Assembly: GCA_964006375.1 (NCBI GenBank)
Contig: OZ023269.1
Location: forward strand, 63,041,968-63,105,967
Reading direction: 5' to 3'
Origin: Tillus elongatus
Lineage: Eukaryota > Arthropoda > Insecta > Coleoptera > Cleridae
DNA length: 64,000 nt
The position numbers and the translations under genes are program-made. Positions 21,906 through 31,625 of the stretch are shown here, one piece after another. The notes under the pieces are model-generated. The model was given only the letters and a program-made list of their open reading frames with translations, did not search any database and was not told the DNA's origin. The stretch's first letter is position 1. Every line of letters begins with the position of its first letter.

Positions 21906-22940
21906 GTAGTGTGGCTTTCAGGGACATTAAAAATAATGTTGTTTTAAATGTATACATCTGATTAAAAAGCATGTACAATGATATACATCCATATAGTTTT
22001 ACTATGTATAATCACGTTAATTAATTATCTTACAATTAGAACATATCGGTTACTTCCAGGACATCTCTAATGTATATACATACGTATACATACAAAACAT
22101 GTGCTTTGCGTTCACTTCAGGGACTACCTACTTTAAATGGCTCGTAATAGGTTATGTTATTATTATCGATAACACATTATGAATGCATTTTCAGATGCCA
22201 AATATTAAAATATTAGGTAATTAGCTCTATCTTATATAAGATACAATATTACTGAAACGAATAACGTATATTATATGACATAGGTACATGAATATACATA
22301 TTTACATATTATAATATGATCGACTGCAATGACTAAGCATTTTTGTTGTGTTATTACAATGAAAAATAGACAGTCCCTAAAGTACATATGTGTAGACCAT
22401 ATCATATTATAATTACACACATTTTGGAAATTTGAACTTTGTCTTTTATTTTGAATGGAATTTACTATACACAATATACAGGTGTCCAGATAAACCATAT
22501 ACAACGTCATACTAGAGGTTTTCTATGGTTAAAATGTCGATTGAGGTACGATGACCTATTATCTTTAAAATTGCTTCGTTTATACGATAAAAGACTTTAA
22601 GGTTGAGGCTTGTAAAAGTTTTATGTTTCTTTTACAACTAGAAAATGGGTTATATATATTCAAGCCATTTTTTATCTGTAAGCTGCAGTATTAATTAACA
22701 TTTTTGAGTGCTATACATACCGGTAATGGTAACATAACACAAGTGTCCCAAAACTCAAGTGACATTTGAAAATTCGTCAATTTTAATTCGCCACTTCCAT
22801 AATGATTGTAATTTTAGTTAGCCTACAAATTTATAAACATTATTTATTTCTTGTTAAATTTTGTTTGAATAAGCGATTTAGTAAGTAAAAATAGTGTTAA
22901 CCAACGGATACTAATATTGGTAAAGTCATTTTCTATTATT
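21901..22940. other. AT-rich non-coding flank
   Basis: About 1 kb of AT-rich sequence next to the gypsy element. No gene or repeat recognised. Confidence 0.5.
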
Positions 22941-23278
22941 TGTGACGATGGTTTTGTCACACGTGGGTTCTGGTATGCCGTGGTAGTTAATGAAATCGGT
23001 GTATTATTATTGTGATTTTTATTAACACTAAACTTAACATTTCAATACGGGAAAATAACGAAACTAATTAATACTTCTGAATAGGACATGGAAAGGAAAC
23101 AGAACATTTTTCAATATATGAATAACGTCTTTTCGACATCTTGAGTTTGCCGAACCTCTCACAGCTGACTTCTAACTTCCACCTGTTTTACCGGCGGCAG
23201 CTCATGCGCTTCCGGCTTCATCTATAGATTGGGTTTCCAGTGGCGTGTCCGGCGTCGGGCTGATGATCTGGTTATACA
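22941..23278 (-). repeat. 3' LTR of the gypsy element
   Basis: Direct copy of 28524-28861. Its plus-strand start is tgtgacgatggttttgtcac and its end ggttataca. The stop codon of gag-pol (23222) lies inside this LTR, so about 18 C-terminal codons are LTR-encoded. Confidence 0.95.
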
Positions 23279-26200
23279 CTCCCCCTCTGGATTACGAGAA
23301 CGACCTCGTGAGTAATCCAGGGACGTATCATTTGAGCATCCAAAACAATGATGACAGCGGCCTTGTGGAGGCCGAGCGTTGATTCGACCAGATCTTCGGG
23401 GTGCGGGAGCTGGATGGCTTCCGTCTTCCATGGGAATGGAGGGTGGCTGCGTCGCGTTGGAATCGCTTGCAGGTGGGGCCTGTGCACTTATAGAGGGTGC
23501 AGCAGAGACTTCATCTCTGACTAGGGACGTTCGTTCTGAAACTTGTGTCTGTTTCACAACACTAGGACAGTCTACTTCCGGCACTCGTTTTGGGCGGCCT
23601 CGCTTGCGAATAGGCCTCACTGGGTGAATGTCTGTAACGTCACGATCTGAATGAAAAGGGGTTAACGCGGACGAATGGTAAGTTCCTAGCGGCACTTCAC
23701 GATTTCGCGGGTCGGCAACTTGGTACGTGCTGGGCGACACTAGTTTTATTATCACATATGGTCCATCGCGTCGCGGCGCGAACTTGGAGGTATACGACTT
23801 CCCCGCCTGACTCAAAGCATGCACTTCAACTAACACTTCATCTCCTACTCGATACTTTGGGCCAGTTCGACGGTGTCGATCAGCGTACTTCTTAGTCTTA
23901 TCCTGTTGCCGTTCCTGTGTCTCTTTAGCGTCATAGAGAGCACGAACCATTGTCTTCAAATAAGGCGTAATCTGTGGCACAAATTGTTCATTTTCAATTA
24001 TTGTCTTCAGGTCATGATGGACGTCGTCAGGGGTCCTAAGTTCACGGCCAAAAGATAAATAAGCAGGGGTAAATCCTGTAGAAGAGCTCTTTGCAGTATT
24101 GATAGCAAATCTAATACTGGGCAGGTGATCTTTCCATTTGGAATGATAGTTCTGTGAGAGGATGGCCAACTGAGCCTTGAGGTCTCGGTTCCGTCGTTCC
24201 ACGGGATTCGCTTCGGGATGGTAAAGTGGAACAAGATTTTGAGTGATTCCCAAACAATGGGCAACCAGTTGCATCACTTCACCAACAAATTGGGTTCCAT
24301 TGTCGCTAATTATCCGTCTTGGCGTTCCATAGCGCAAGAAGACCTCGTCAATCAGGCAGCGGGCACATGCCTCAGCGGTGGCACTGCGCAATGGGAATAT
24401 CTCTACCCATCGGGTTGCGGTATCTTCCACAATAAATATCCAGCGATAACCTTCGTCGGTTTCAGGCAAAGGTCCGAACAAGTCTATAGATAACACTTCG
24501 AAGCGCTGGTTCTGTACAGGGGTCTGCAGAAGTCCAGCAGGTTTGACATTACTTGGCTTAAACCGTTGGCAATCTAGGCATGCTGTGATATACCTAGCAA
24601 TGCTTCTACGCATACCAAACCAAAAATATCTAGGGGCTATGCGTTCGAAAGTTTTCTCTACTCCATTATGTCCACTAAGCTCGGAATCATGGTATTTCTT
24701 CAAAATATCGGGTATATATTTCTTTGGCACAACTAATTGGAATTCTTCACTGTCACTTGCGGGAGAATATCTATAGAGTATCCCGTTGTTCAAAATGTAT
24801 CCTCGTTCTGTCCATTTTCGTGGATTAATGTCATCTTGTTGCTCAGGTGAGGCTAAGCAGTCTATTATTTCTTTCAGGTCTGCTTCCTCGAGTTGGTCCT
24901 TCCGGATCTCTTCAGCAGTCTTGGTGGGCAGGTCCATAATGACACTGCAGGCGGATATATCTTCCGGGATGTCATCTGGTAGGGGCGGTCTACTTAGGGT
25001 ATCTGCTATGACGTTCTGTCTACCAGGCGTATATTCTATACGCAGATCAAAGGCTTGTAAGGCTAGGGACCATCTTGCAAGTCGGCCTGTAGGCGATTTG
25101 AGAGTAAGTAACCATTTCAAAGGCTGATGATCACTACGAACAGTAACTTGAGCTCCGTCTAAATATCCTCGGAACTTATTCATGGACCATACTACGGCCA
25201 GTGCCTCTCGCTCTACAGTTGAGTAATTCTTTTCTGCGTCTGTCAGCAGTCGGCTCGCATATTCGACTGGTCTTTCCTCCTGTGGAGTCTCCCCCTGGAG
25301 TAAACATGCTCCAATAGCATACGAACTGGCATCAGTTCTCAGAACGTAGGGCAATTCGGGATTAGCTCTTCGCAAAATTGGTGCGGTAGTCAGAAGTGTT
25401 TTGAGCGCCTTGAAAGCATCGGCTTGTTCAAGATTCCACCTCCACTGGGCTTTCTTCTTGGTCAGAACACTAAGTGGTCGAGCAACTTCGGAGAAGTTGG
25501 GTATAAATCGTCTAAACCATGAGCAGGTTTGGAGAAATGTGAGCAGCTCTTTGACATTCCTCGGCTCTCTCATTCGCATTATGGCAGCAACCTTATCATC
25601 ATCAGGTTGAATTCCTGCAGCACTCACTCTATGTCCTAAATATTTGACTTGAGAGCTGGCGAAGTTGCATTTAGCTCTGTTCACTCGCAACTTGAATTGT
25701 CGTAAGCGTTCAAATACTTTTCCCAAATCCTTGAGATGCTCCTCAAAGGATGACGAAAAGATTATCAAGTCATCGAGATATGCTAGGATGCATACGTCTG
25801 GAAGGCCAGCACGCATGTGATCTATGAGTCTTTGGAACGTAGAGGGCCCATTCCTGAGGCCAAAAGGCATACGTTTAAATCTGTAAATACCAAATGGGGT
25901 TATAAACGCAGTTTTGTCTCTATCCTCTGGTCTGACAGAAACGTGATAATATCCTGAACGAAGATCAAGAGTTGTCATTATGACTGATTGTCCAGGAGCG
26001 TGCAGCAGGTCATCGATCCTAGGTAGCGGGTACCGATCTGGAATCGTCTTTTCATTCAACTTCCTGTAATCTATACACACTCGTACTCCTGAATCCTTCT
26101 TCGTAATCATGACCACCGGGGCAGCAAAGGGAGAATCGCACTCCTCAATGATATGTTGCGCAAGCATCGCTTCAATCTCCCCCTTGAGTACAGCTTGTTT

Positions 26201-27862
26201 GGCAGCAGGCATCCTGTATGGTGGTACTGCAATCGGGGCGTCGTCGCTCAGCTTGATAGAATGTTCAGCATATGGAGTTGGAGGTCCATCTTTGGCAAAA
26301 ATATCAGAATTCTCCTCTAACAGAATATTCAAAAGATATTTTTCTTCGTTTCCTAACATAACTCCTTCATTTTCTTGGAGATGTAGGACAGACAGGACAG
26401 ACAAGTCAGTCTGAGTTGTGTCAGGGGGTTTTGGCATCACCCCACGAGTCATTGGTTCTCTGTCAAAAGCATAAACCTTGGTTGGTTCATCTTCGAAATA
26501 CCAATTGTTTCTAGACACATGCATTACCATTTTGGCAACGTGTATGAAGTCAATTCCCAGCAATGTCTTGCTTTGCGTATGATCTGGCACTCCAATAAAA
26601 GTGTGACGTATTGTGCGACCTTGAAGCTGGATCACAGTGGTGAAGGTAATGGCTTCAACCTTTCTTACCTTACCATCAGCTAAAACCATATTATGAGTAG
26701 CTCTAGAATATGGATAATTCAGAGAAAAAACTCTTTCTATGAGACGATGGCCAGCGATACTCATTCTGGCACCAGTGTCCACATGGGCAAGACCTATGAG
26801 TCCGAGTACACCAACCTTCAGCATCGGTCTTGAGACTTCCTCAATAATCTTCCTCGTTTCCGCAAACAGGAACTCGATCATTGACGCAGGGAGATCACTC
26901 GCAGAATTTCTGGAGTTCCCTGAACCAGCATTTGGTCCTACTTTACAGTTTGGGCATCGACTGCGAATATATCCTGGGTTTCCGCATCCGAAGCACACGA
27001 GTCCAGTTTTGGCACTCTCCTTGTGAAGTGGAGCTGGGTTGGGCTTAGATTCACTTGCCTTTTTCTTGCGACAGTCCTGAATTACATGTCCGAAGTTTTC
27101 GCAGTAACTACATTTTGGGCGAAACTTCTGAATTTTCGGCTGTGAACTCGAAGCAGCAGCCTTAGGCTTCTCCAATTTCTCCTCTCTTAAGAGTTCTTCC
27201 ACGGCGCGAGCTTTCACCAGCAGTTCATCGAACGTTTTAATTGAATCACGCTGTACATTCTTCCTAACATCCAGACGTAACAATCCATAGACCATATCGA
27301 GTTGATGTGTTTCATGCAGTTCTGGCTCTGCAGGTAACTGAGACAACAAAGCTCTAATTGAACTAACAAAAATATCTGTCGACATATCTTCTGGTTGATC
27401 TTTGCTGAAAACTTCTTTAAAAATTTGATAAGCAGGTTTTCTGTATCCAAAATTGTGTCTTAAAGCGGCGATTGCTTCTGTCCAGGTGTGAAGAGTTGAC
27501 TTAACTCCTTGATACCAAGTCGCAGCACATCCTTGTAGCAACATAGGCAAACCCTTCAAGGCATTTGCATCAGTAATTTTCAGGCAGTCCTTATATATGG
27601 TAACTGCATCAATAAAAGCATTCACGTCTTCATTTTCACCAGAAAAGCGAGAAGAACATTTAGAAAAATTATTTTCAGTTGCAGCTGACGCTGAAGTACC
27701 AGTACTTGCTGTAAAAATATTTTTCATATTCTCCATGAGGGCTTGGAACTGTTCTGCAGTCATCACAATATTCGTAGATGAGCTTTGAGATAAGGCAGGG
27801 GAAGAACGCGACGAAATTGGGGGTTCATTACCCTGAGAAATATTTAAATCCGGATCAGGCAT
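23222..27862 (-). CDS. Gag-Pol polyprotein, single 1546-codon frame
   Basis: Gag (residues 1 to about 330) has a Ser-rich start and a helical capsid-like region, then two CCHC knuckles: CSYCENFGHVIQDC (about 250) and CFGCGNPGYIRSRC (about 285). Protease has VDTGA near 364 and a LLGIDF strand. RT has DYRKLNEKTIPDRYPLPRID, LRSGYYHV and the catalytic YLDD near 696. RNase H has TDASSYAIGA near 842 and DALSRP-like DTLSRP. Integrase has the HHCC finger (HDSELSGHNG...CLDCQRF), DLFGP near 1126, SDNGTQF near 1187 and the catalytic Glu in EANPVERRNRDLK near 1222, then a GPY module (RRDGPYVIIKLV) near 1368. Gag and Pol are in one frame without a frameshift or stop between them. All catalytic residues I can check are present, so it is potentially autonomous. 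Confidence 0.97.
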   Translation of the reverse strand: MPDPDLNISQGNEPPISSRSSPALSQSSSTNIVMTAEQFQALMENMKNIFTASTGTSASAATENNFSKCSSRFSGENEDVNAFIDAVTIYKDCLKITDANALKGLPMLLQGCAATWYQGVKSTLHTWTEAIAALRHNFGYRKPAYQIFKEVFSKDQPEDMSTDIFVSSIRALLSQLPAEPELHETHQLDMVYGLLRLDVRKNVQRDSIKTFDELLVKARAVEELLREEKLEKPKAAASSSQPKIQKFRPKCSYCENFGHVIQDCRKKKASESKPNPAPLHKESAKTGLVCFGCGNPGYIRSRCPNCKVGPNAGSGNSRNSASDLPASMIEFLFAETRKIIEEVSRPMLKVGVLGLIGLAHVDTGARMSIAGHRLIERVFSLNYPYSRATHNMVLADGKVRKVEAITFTTVIQLQGRTIRHTFIGVPDHTQSKTLLGIDFIHVAKMVMHVSRNNWYFEDEPTKVYAFDREPMTRGVMPKPPDTTQTDLSVLSVLHLQENEGVMLGNEEKYLLNILLEENSDIFAKDGPPTPYAEHSIKLSDDAPIAVPPYRMPAAKQAVLKGEIEAMLAQHIIEECDSPFAAPVVMITKKDSGVRVCIDYRKLNEKTIPDRYPLPRIDDLLHAPGQSVIMTTLDLRSGYYHVSVRPEDRDKTAFITPFGIYRFKRMPFGLRNGPSTFQRLIDHMRAGLPDVCILAYLDDLIIFSSSFEEHLKDLGKVFERLRQFKLRVNRAKCNFASSQVKYLGHRVSAAGIQPDDDKVAAIMRMREPRNVKELLTFLQTCSWFRRFIPNFSEVARPLSVLTKKKAQWRWNLEQADAFKALKTLLTTAPILRRANPELPYVLRTDASSYAIGACLLQGETPQEERPVEYASRLLTDAEKNYSTVEREALAVVWSMNKFRGYLDGAQVTVRSDHQPLKWLLTLKSPTGRLARWSLALQAFDLRIEYTPGRQNVIADTLSRPPLPDDIPEDISACSVIMDLPTKTAEEIRKDQLEEADLKEIIDCLASPEQQDDINPRKWTERGYILNNGILYRYSPASDSEEFQLVVPKKYIPDILKKYHDSELSGHNGVEKTFERIAPRYFWFGMRRSIARYITACLDCQRFKPSNVKPAGLLQTPVQNQRFEVLSIDLFGPLPETDEGYRWIFIVEDTATRWVEIFPLRSATAEACARCLIDEVFLRYGTPRRIISDNGTQFVGEVMQLVAHCLGITQNLVPLYHPEANPVERRNRDLKAQLAILSQNYHSKWKDHLPSIRFAINTAKSSSTGFTPAYLSFGRELRTPDDVHHDLKTIIENEQFVPQITPYLKTMVRALYDAKETQERQQDKTKKYADRHRRTGPKYRVGDEVLVEVHALSQAGKSYTSKFAPRRDGPYVIIKLVSPSTYQVADPRNREVPLGTYHSSALTPFHSDRDVTDIHPVRPIRKRGRPKRVPEVDCPSVVKQTQVSERTSLVRDEVSAAPSISAQAPPASDSNATQPPSIPMEDGSHPAPAPRRSGRINARPPQGRCHHCFGCSNDTSLDYSRGRSRNPEGECITRSSARRRTRHWKPNL
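23279..23293 (-). promoter_or_regulatory. polypurine tract of the gypsy element
   Basis: On the minus strand the bases just before the 3' LTR read CCAGAGGGGGAG, a purine run directly abutting the LTR start. This is the expected plus-strand primer for reverse transcription. Confidence 0.75.
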
Positions 27863-28495
27863 TTCAATGTTACAAATACAAGTCCTAGAACGTAAATTAT
27901 ATGGAATACAAGCACAAATTCGCTCCGTTTTGAACGATTTTGGAGTTCAGTTAATGTCATATAAACAACACAAATAAATATACCTAAGCAGTCTGATCAA
28001 ATATCTAATCTTGCATAAATGTCCGGTGTCTCAATTTTACAATAACACAAATCAAATAATTAATGATCAAATTTCAATTTTGCATAAAAGTCCGGTGTCT
28101 CAATTTTACAACACAAATAATTAAATAATTGCAGTTCTGCACGTACCAAGTGCATTAAACGCGTTTCTACACGACAAGAAATACAGTAGTCATTTAATGT
28201 TCAAATTGGAACGTACTTACATCATTTTGCAGTGTATTCAGCTGTCAGCAGGAATCATTCCTGAAAGTTTCACTTTATCGCTCAAAACTAAACAAGAGTC
28301 ACTTATTGGGTGTTAAATTCTCGAACCTTCTATCTGTAGTTCGTTAAAACTAAAAACCGCGCGCGATAATCAACAGGTTAGGTTGTTTTCGCGTTAATAC
28401 TTTTCCAGCACCAAACAAGGTGAAAATACATCACAGCATCCTCAAGGAATGATAGCATTTACTCAAAATCACGTAATAACACTGTTTTTTAACTA
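27863..28495 (-). other. 5' untranslated leader of the gypsy element
   Basis: About 630 bp between primer site and the Gag start with no long frame. It includes an imperfect direct repeat (gcataaatgtccggtgtctcaattttac near 28013 and again near 28080), of the kind sometimes found in packaging leaders. Confidence 0.5.
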
Positions 28496-28515
28496 CGGCG
28501 TCACATTGGGCGACA
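28496..28515 (-). promoter_or_regulatory. probable tRNA-Lys-type primer binding site
   Basis: In element orientation, about 8 bases after the 5' LTR the sequence reads TGTCGCCCAATGTGACG. This resembles the complement of the insect tRNA-Lys 3' end (TGGCGCCCAACGTGGGGC) with several mismatches. Position is right for a primer site; primer identity is inferred. Confidence 0.5.
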
Positions 28516-28523
28516 ATTTATTA

Positions 28524-28861
28524 TGTGACGATGGTTTTGTCACACGTGGGTTCTGGTATGCCGTGGTAGTTAATGAAATCGGTGTATTATTATTGTGATT
28601 TTTATTAACACTAAACTTAACATTTCAATACGGGAAAATAACGAAACTAATTAATACTTCTGAATAGGACATGGAAAGGAAACAGAACATTTTTCAATAT
28701 ATGAATAACGTCTTTTCGACATCTTGAGTTTGCCGAACCTCTCACAGCTGACTTCTAACTTCCACCTGTTTTACCGGCGGCAGCTCATGCGCTTCCGGCT
28801 TCATCTATAGATTGGGTTTCCAGTGGCGTGTCCGGCGTCGGGCTGATGATCTGGTTATATA
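28524..28861 (-). repeat. 5' LTR of the gypsy element
   Basis: Same sequence as 22941-23278 as far as I can align by eye. The outermost dinucleotide differs (plus-strand ta here, ca in the other copy). In element orientation this turns the canonical 5' TG into TA, if the 338-bp border is right. As the 5' LTR it should contain the promoter. Confidence 0.93.
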
Positions 28862-28958
28862 TTTTTTTTTTGGACAATAATTCTAAGATGTCAATCCTGC
28901 CGGATCATTTTTAACATGCGTAAGCCTATATAGTTTTAATTTGTGTTGTTTACTACTA

Positions 28959-29320
28959 TGTGTCTGTGTGTGTTTTGTTTCTTCAACGTCGGCCTATTTC
29001 CGCGACTATGGCCAATCACCGACGCCAGGGAGCAGTTTCACCTCACTATCCTGGAAATTTTGCCGAACCCCTGTCTTTCTGTAAGGATGGCAGGGATCTT
29101 TAACGTGCCCAACATCGCATGGACACGGGACCGACGGCTTTACGTCCCCTCTGAAGGGCGGAACGTGCAGACATTCAACTTGCTCAAATACAATGCCAGA
29201 ACCTCGGTTGATGTTAATTTTACAGTTTGTACTGAAAAAGTGAAAGGAGTACCCCGGGATCGAACCCGGTACCCTTCGGTTCAAAGGCACACGTTCTTAC
29301 CTCTGAACCATCGAGGTTCT
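28959..29320 (-). mobile_element. tRNA-derived SINE, copy 1
   Basis: The 13-bp duplication TTGTTTACTACTA lies at 28946-28958 and 29321-29333 and gives exact bounds. The minus-strand 5' end is tRNA-like: A box TGGTTCAGAGG (29300-29310) and B box GGTTCGATCCC (29256-29266) with a good T-arm stem. The body contains a conserved block near 29090-29165 (gggatctttaacgtgccc, ttacgtcccctctgaagg). The 3' tail is GT/T-rich on the plus strand. Transcription would be by RNA polymerase III from the internal boxes. Non-coding. Confidence 0.9.
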
Positions 29321-29333
29321 TTGTTTACTACTA

Positions 29334-30043
29334 GTCCAAAGACTAGTCTTTAAAATATACAAGTCTTTAAAAAATGAGGTGTCCATGTTTTTTAGACATT
29401 TGCATTTTGTATAAGGACCGCTGTTTTATATGCCATGAGTATCGGTCAGTAATTTTTAAAGAATTTTTGTTTGTTATTAAATGTTGGATGAGTTAGTTGT
29501 ATATACGTTAAATTCATTCATTTAATGTTTACATTGTTTATAACTCATATTATTCATTACCTTGCTATTTTCGACATTACTATATCATTGGCCGACTTCA
29601 CTAGGCGTCAGCGCGGCAATATTATGCCAAAAAGGTTGACTTTTGTCAACATTTTTTGACATAACAATACAGATGCTGGTGCCTACTGACCTCACCCATT
29701 GTATATCTTTGCATTCTATTATTACTGCAAAATGTGTCATTTAACTTTTCTGACCTACTGACCAGCTACATATCCCTCATTTTACAAGCTTGTTTACATT
29801 TAACTGCCTCCACCTTTAGGAGGGAAGTAATAAGCGAGTTCATCAGCAGCTGCTGGCGCCTGGTGGACTCGCCCAATGTCACATGATAAGATTTCTTATA
29901 CTGTGGTAATGTAGTATCTAGTAACCATGATAAAAATAACTAGAAATATGATAATTGGTGTGCACCAATCGTCAGTAGCTGCCAGCACCTCCATTGTTAT
30001 GTCAAAAAATGTTAGCAAAATGTTGACATTTGTTAACAGTGGC
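29334..30043. repeat. AT-rich stretch with hairpin-MITE fragments
   Basis: No gene. Fragments of the MITE family defined at 38177-38312 occur at about 29588-29700 (cactaggcgtcag...gtcaacattttttgacataacaat), 29841-29875 (gcgagttcatcag..gcgcctggtggactcgcc) and 29985-30060. They share the tgttgacatttgtcaaca core and the gcgcctggtgaactcgc end. Confidence 0.65.
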
Positions 30044-31100
30044 CGCCTTCACCAGAACAAAACGGTTATTGTTTGAGTTAGCCAAAACTTGGGAGTATTT
30101 TTTTGTTCTGGTAAACGATCTGTTGCTGTTTATGTCAACTGTAACGATGCACAAAAGTTATGTCCTTATTCGGTGTTTAGGATTGTAGGTACACCTCTAA
30201 GAAAAAAAAAACGCGTCTCCTGCTTTCAGTTTCAGATTGTATACTATGGTTGTGGTGTACTGATAAATTATTATTAAGAATAGTACAAGAGGAATACTAC
30301 TTTCTAGTGGGATTTTCTTTCCCTCATGCATGCCTACAACCACCCTCGATGCATAAAACATATGAAATATTAACCCCCAAGAAAACTACGAGACTTGCGG
30401 CGAAGGAGGGGTAGACAGGGTTTGAAGGAGGTATGGCTTCCAAATTTGAAAAGGTCAGATTTTATAGGCCCGACTAAGCTATTTTGTTTCATTTTTCGCT
30501 CATATTTCCATTTTATCTTCCCCGCACAGTACCTATATTTACTCCTGGTCCCGTGACCTTCTTTGGGTGTGTTTGCACGAAAATTTTCTTGTGGTTTGTG
30601 CATTCAGGGTGTGTTCTGAGCATGTTTCTGCAAAAAAAATTCTAAAAATCCTCCGGGAGGTAAACTGACATTTTACTGGAATGTGTGTGTGTGTTCAAAT
30701 GCTAGGATGGCAACGGAATGATCCTCCACTAGCCACAGACTTTTATAAATTACACGGTGTGGATTTGAAGTTTTATATATGATACGGGATAGGCAAGTGG
30801 CAAGTAGAAAATTTATTTGATATGTTTAAACATATGAGTTAGATACGGTGCTTATACTTTGTCTTATATAATTTTACTGGAATATAAACATTACTTTGAA
30901 TACCAACAACCATTTCACACTCTTCAGAGAACAGTTTAGCATATCGAAGGAAACAAAATGAAGTGTTGTTTGAAGTTATGAGAACTAATTTTGCTGAATT
31001 TAAAAAAGCTTTTTACTTCACTAAGTGAAGATTGGAACCTGTGATGAGCACTGATAAGTACACTTGGAGAACCCAAATCACCACAACACATTTTAAAAAG

Positions 31101-31141
31101 CCTGACGATCGTTTCACTAACCAAGTTAGCGTCATCAGAGG
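31101..31141 (-). ncRNA. mirror hammerhead-like motif on the other arm
   Basis: Because the insertion is a perfect palindrome, the minus strand of the left arm carries the same CTGATGA...GAAAC...GTC arrangement. A full transcript could therefore hold only one sense copy, plus its antisense, in one long hairpin. Confidence 0.45.
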
Positions 31142-31161
31142 ATGAAACCAGAATGTTTCAT

Positions 31162-31202
31162 CCTCTGATGACGCTAACTTGGTTAGTGAAACGATCGTCA
31201 GG
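31162..31202 (+). ncRNA. hammerhead-ribozyme-like motif
   Basis: Reads cct-CTGATGA-stem II (gctaac/gttagt with a ttg loop)-GAAAC-gatc-GTC-agg. It shows the invariant CUGAUGA and GAAA boxes, a 2-bp stem III (AC/GU) with a gatc loop, GUC at the cleavage position and a 3-bp stem I (cct/agg). One unpaired C follows CUGAUGA, so the first stem II pair is not canonical and activity is uncertain. Minimal hammerheads of this build are known from Penelope-like retroelements. Confidence 0.5.
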
Positions 31203-31625
31203 CTTTTTAAAATGTGTTGTGGTGATTTGGGTTCTCCAAGTGTACTTATAAGCTTTTTACTTCCCAGTTAAATTAAAAAATAAAATTATAATCACATCTA
31301 CCTATAATTTTACAACCCTGTGCTAGAGATAGAATAAATCTAAATCACTTTAAATTGCAAGTAGCTACCACGTATGACATATTTCTGAAAATTTTATTAA
31401 TAAATAAACACACACCAGTATTACCTAGTTTGTAAAGTCTTATGAACTTCTTCAATTTCGACTTATATTGTATAACAAAGCGTCGTATTCATAATAGACC
31501 CCTTTTAAAACCTGTGCCATTTCCGATTTCTGCCTTAATAATGACGATTGTTTCTTATGCTGTGAAAATAAGTTGAACCCAATAAACATTTGTGATCTGC
31601 GTTGGAAAAAATGGCTACCGTTAGC

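Larger units (their letters stand above)
22941..28861 (-). mobile_element. complete Ty3/gypsy LTR retrotransposon
   Basis: LTR-internal-LTR element on the minus strand. The two direct LTRs are 336 bp by shared sequence (338 bp if the canonical TG...CA ends are used). One long gag-pol frame, a polypurine tract and a plausible tRNA-Lys primer site are all present. The flanks TATT (22937-22940) and TATT (28860-28863) suggest a 4-bp duplication if the 336-bp border is used. With the 338-bp border the right flank is a T run. The coding frame is unbroken and the LTRs appear nearly identical, so the insertion is young. Confidence 0.95.
31020..31250. mobile_element. palindromic insertion with 13-bp target-site duplication
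   Basis: AGCTTTTTACTTC lies at 31007-31019 and 31251-31263. Between them is a 231-bp insertion. Apart from a 34-bp left lead-in it is a perfect palindrome: arms 31054-31148 and 31155-31249 (95 bp each) around a 6-bp loop (cagaat). The homologous site in the other inverted-repeat arm (about 34770) is empty, confirming an insertion. The 13-bp duplication suggests target-primed reverse transcription. It may be related to Penelope-like elements, whose ends carry hammerhead ribozymes. Confidence 0.85.
30044..31625 (+). repeat. left arm of a long inverted repeat
   Basis: Inverted relative to 34355-35620. Matching landmarks: aaaacggttattgtttgagttagcc / gttggctaacgcaaacagtaaccgtttt; gtttatgtcaact; ccccaagaaa; the actcctggtcccgtgacctt segment; cagtttacctcccggagg-type sequence; aatttaactgggaagt; and gctgtgaaaataagttgaacc. 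About 70-85% alike by eye. No coding capacity. It contains the 231-bp palindromic insertion at 31020-31250, which arm 2 lacks. Confidence 0.8.
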
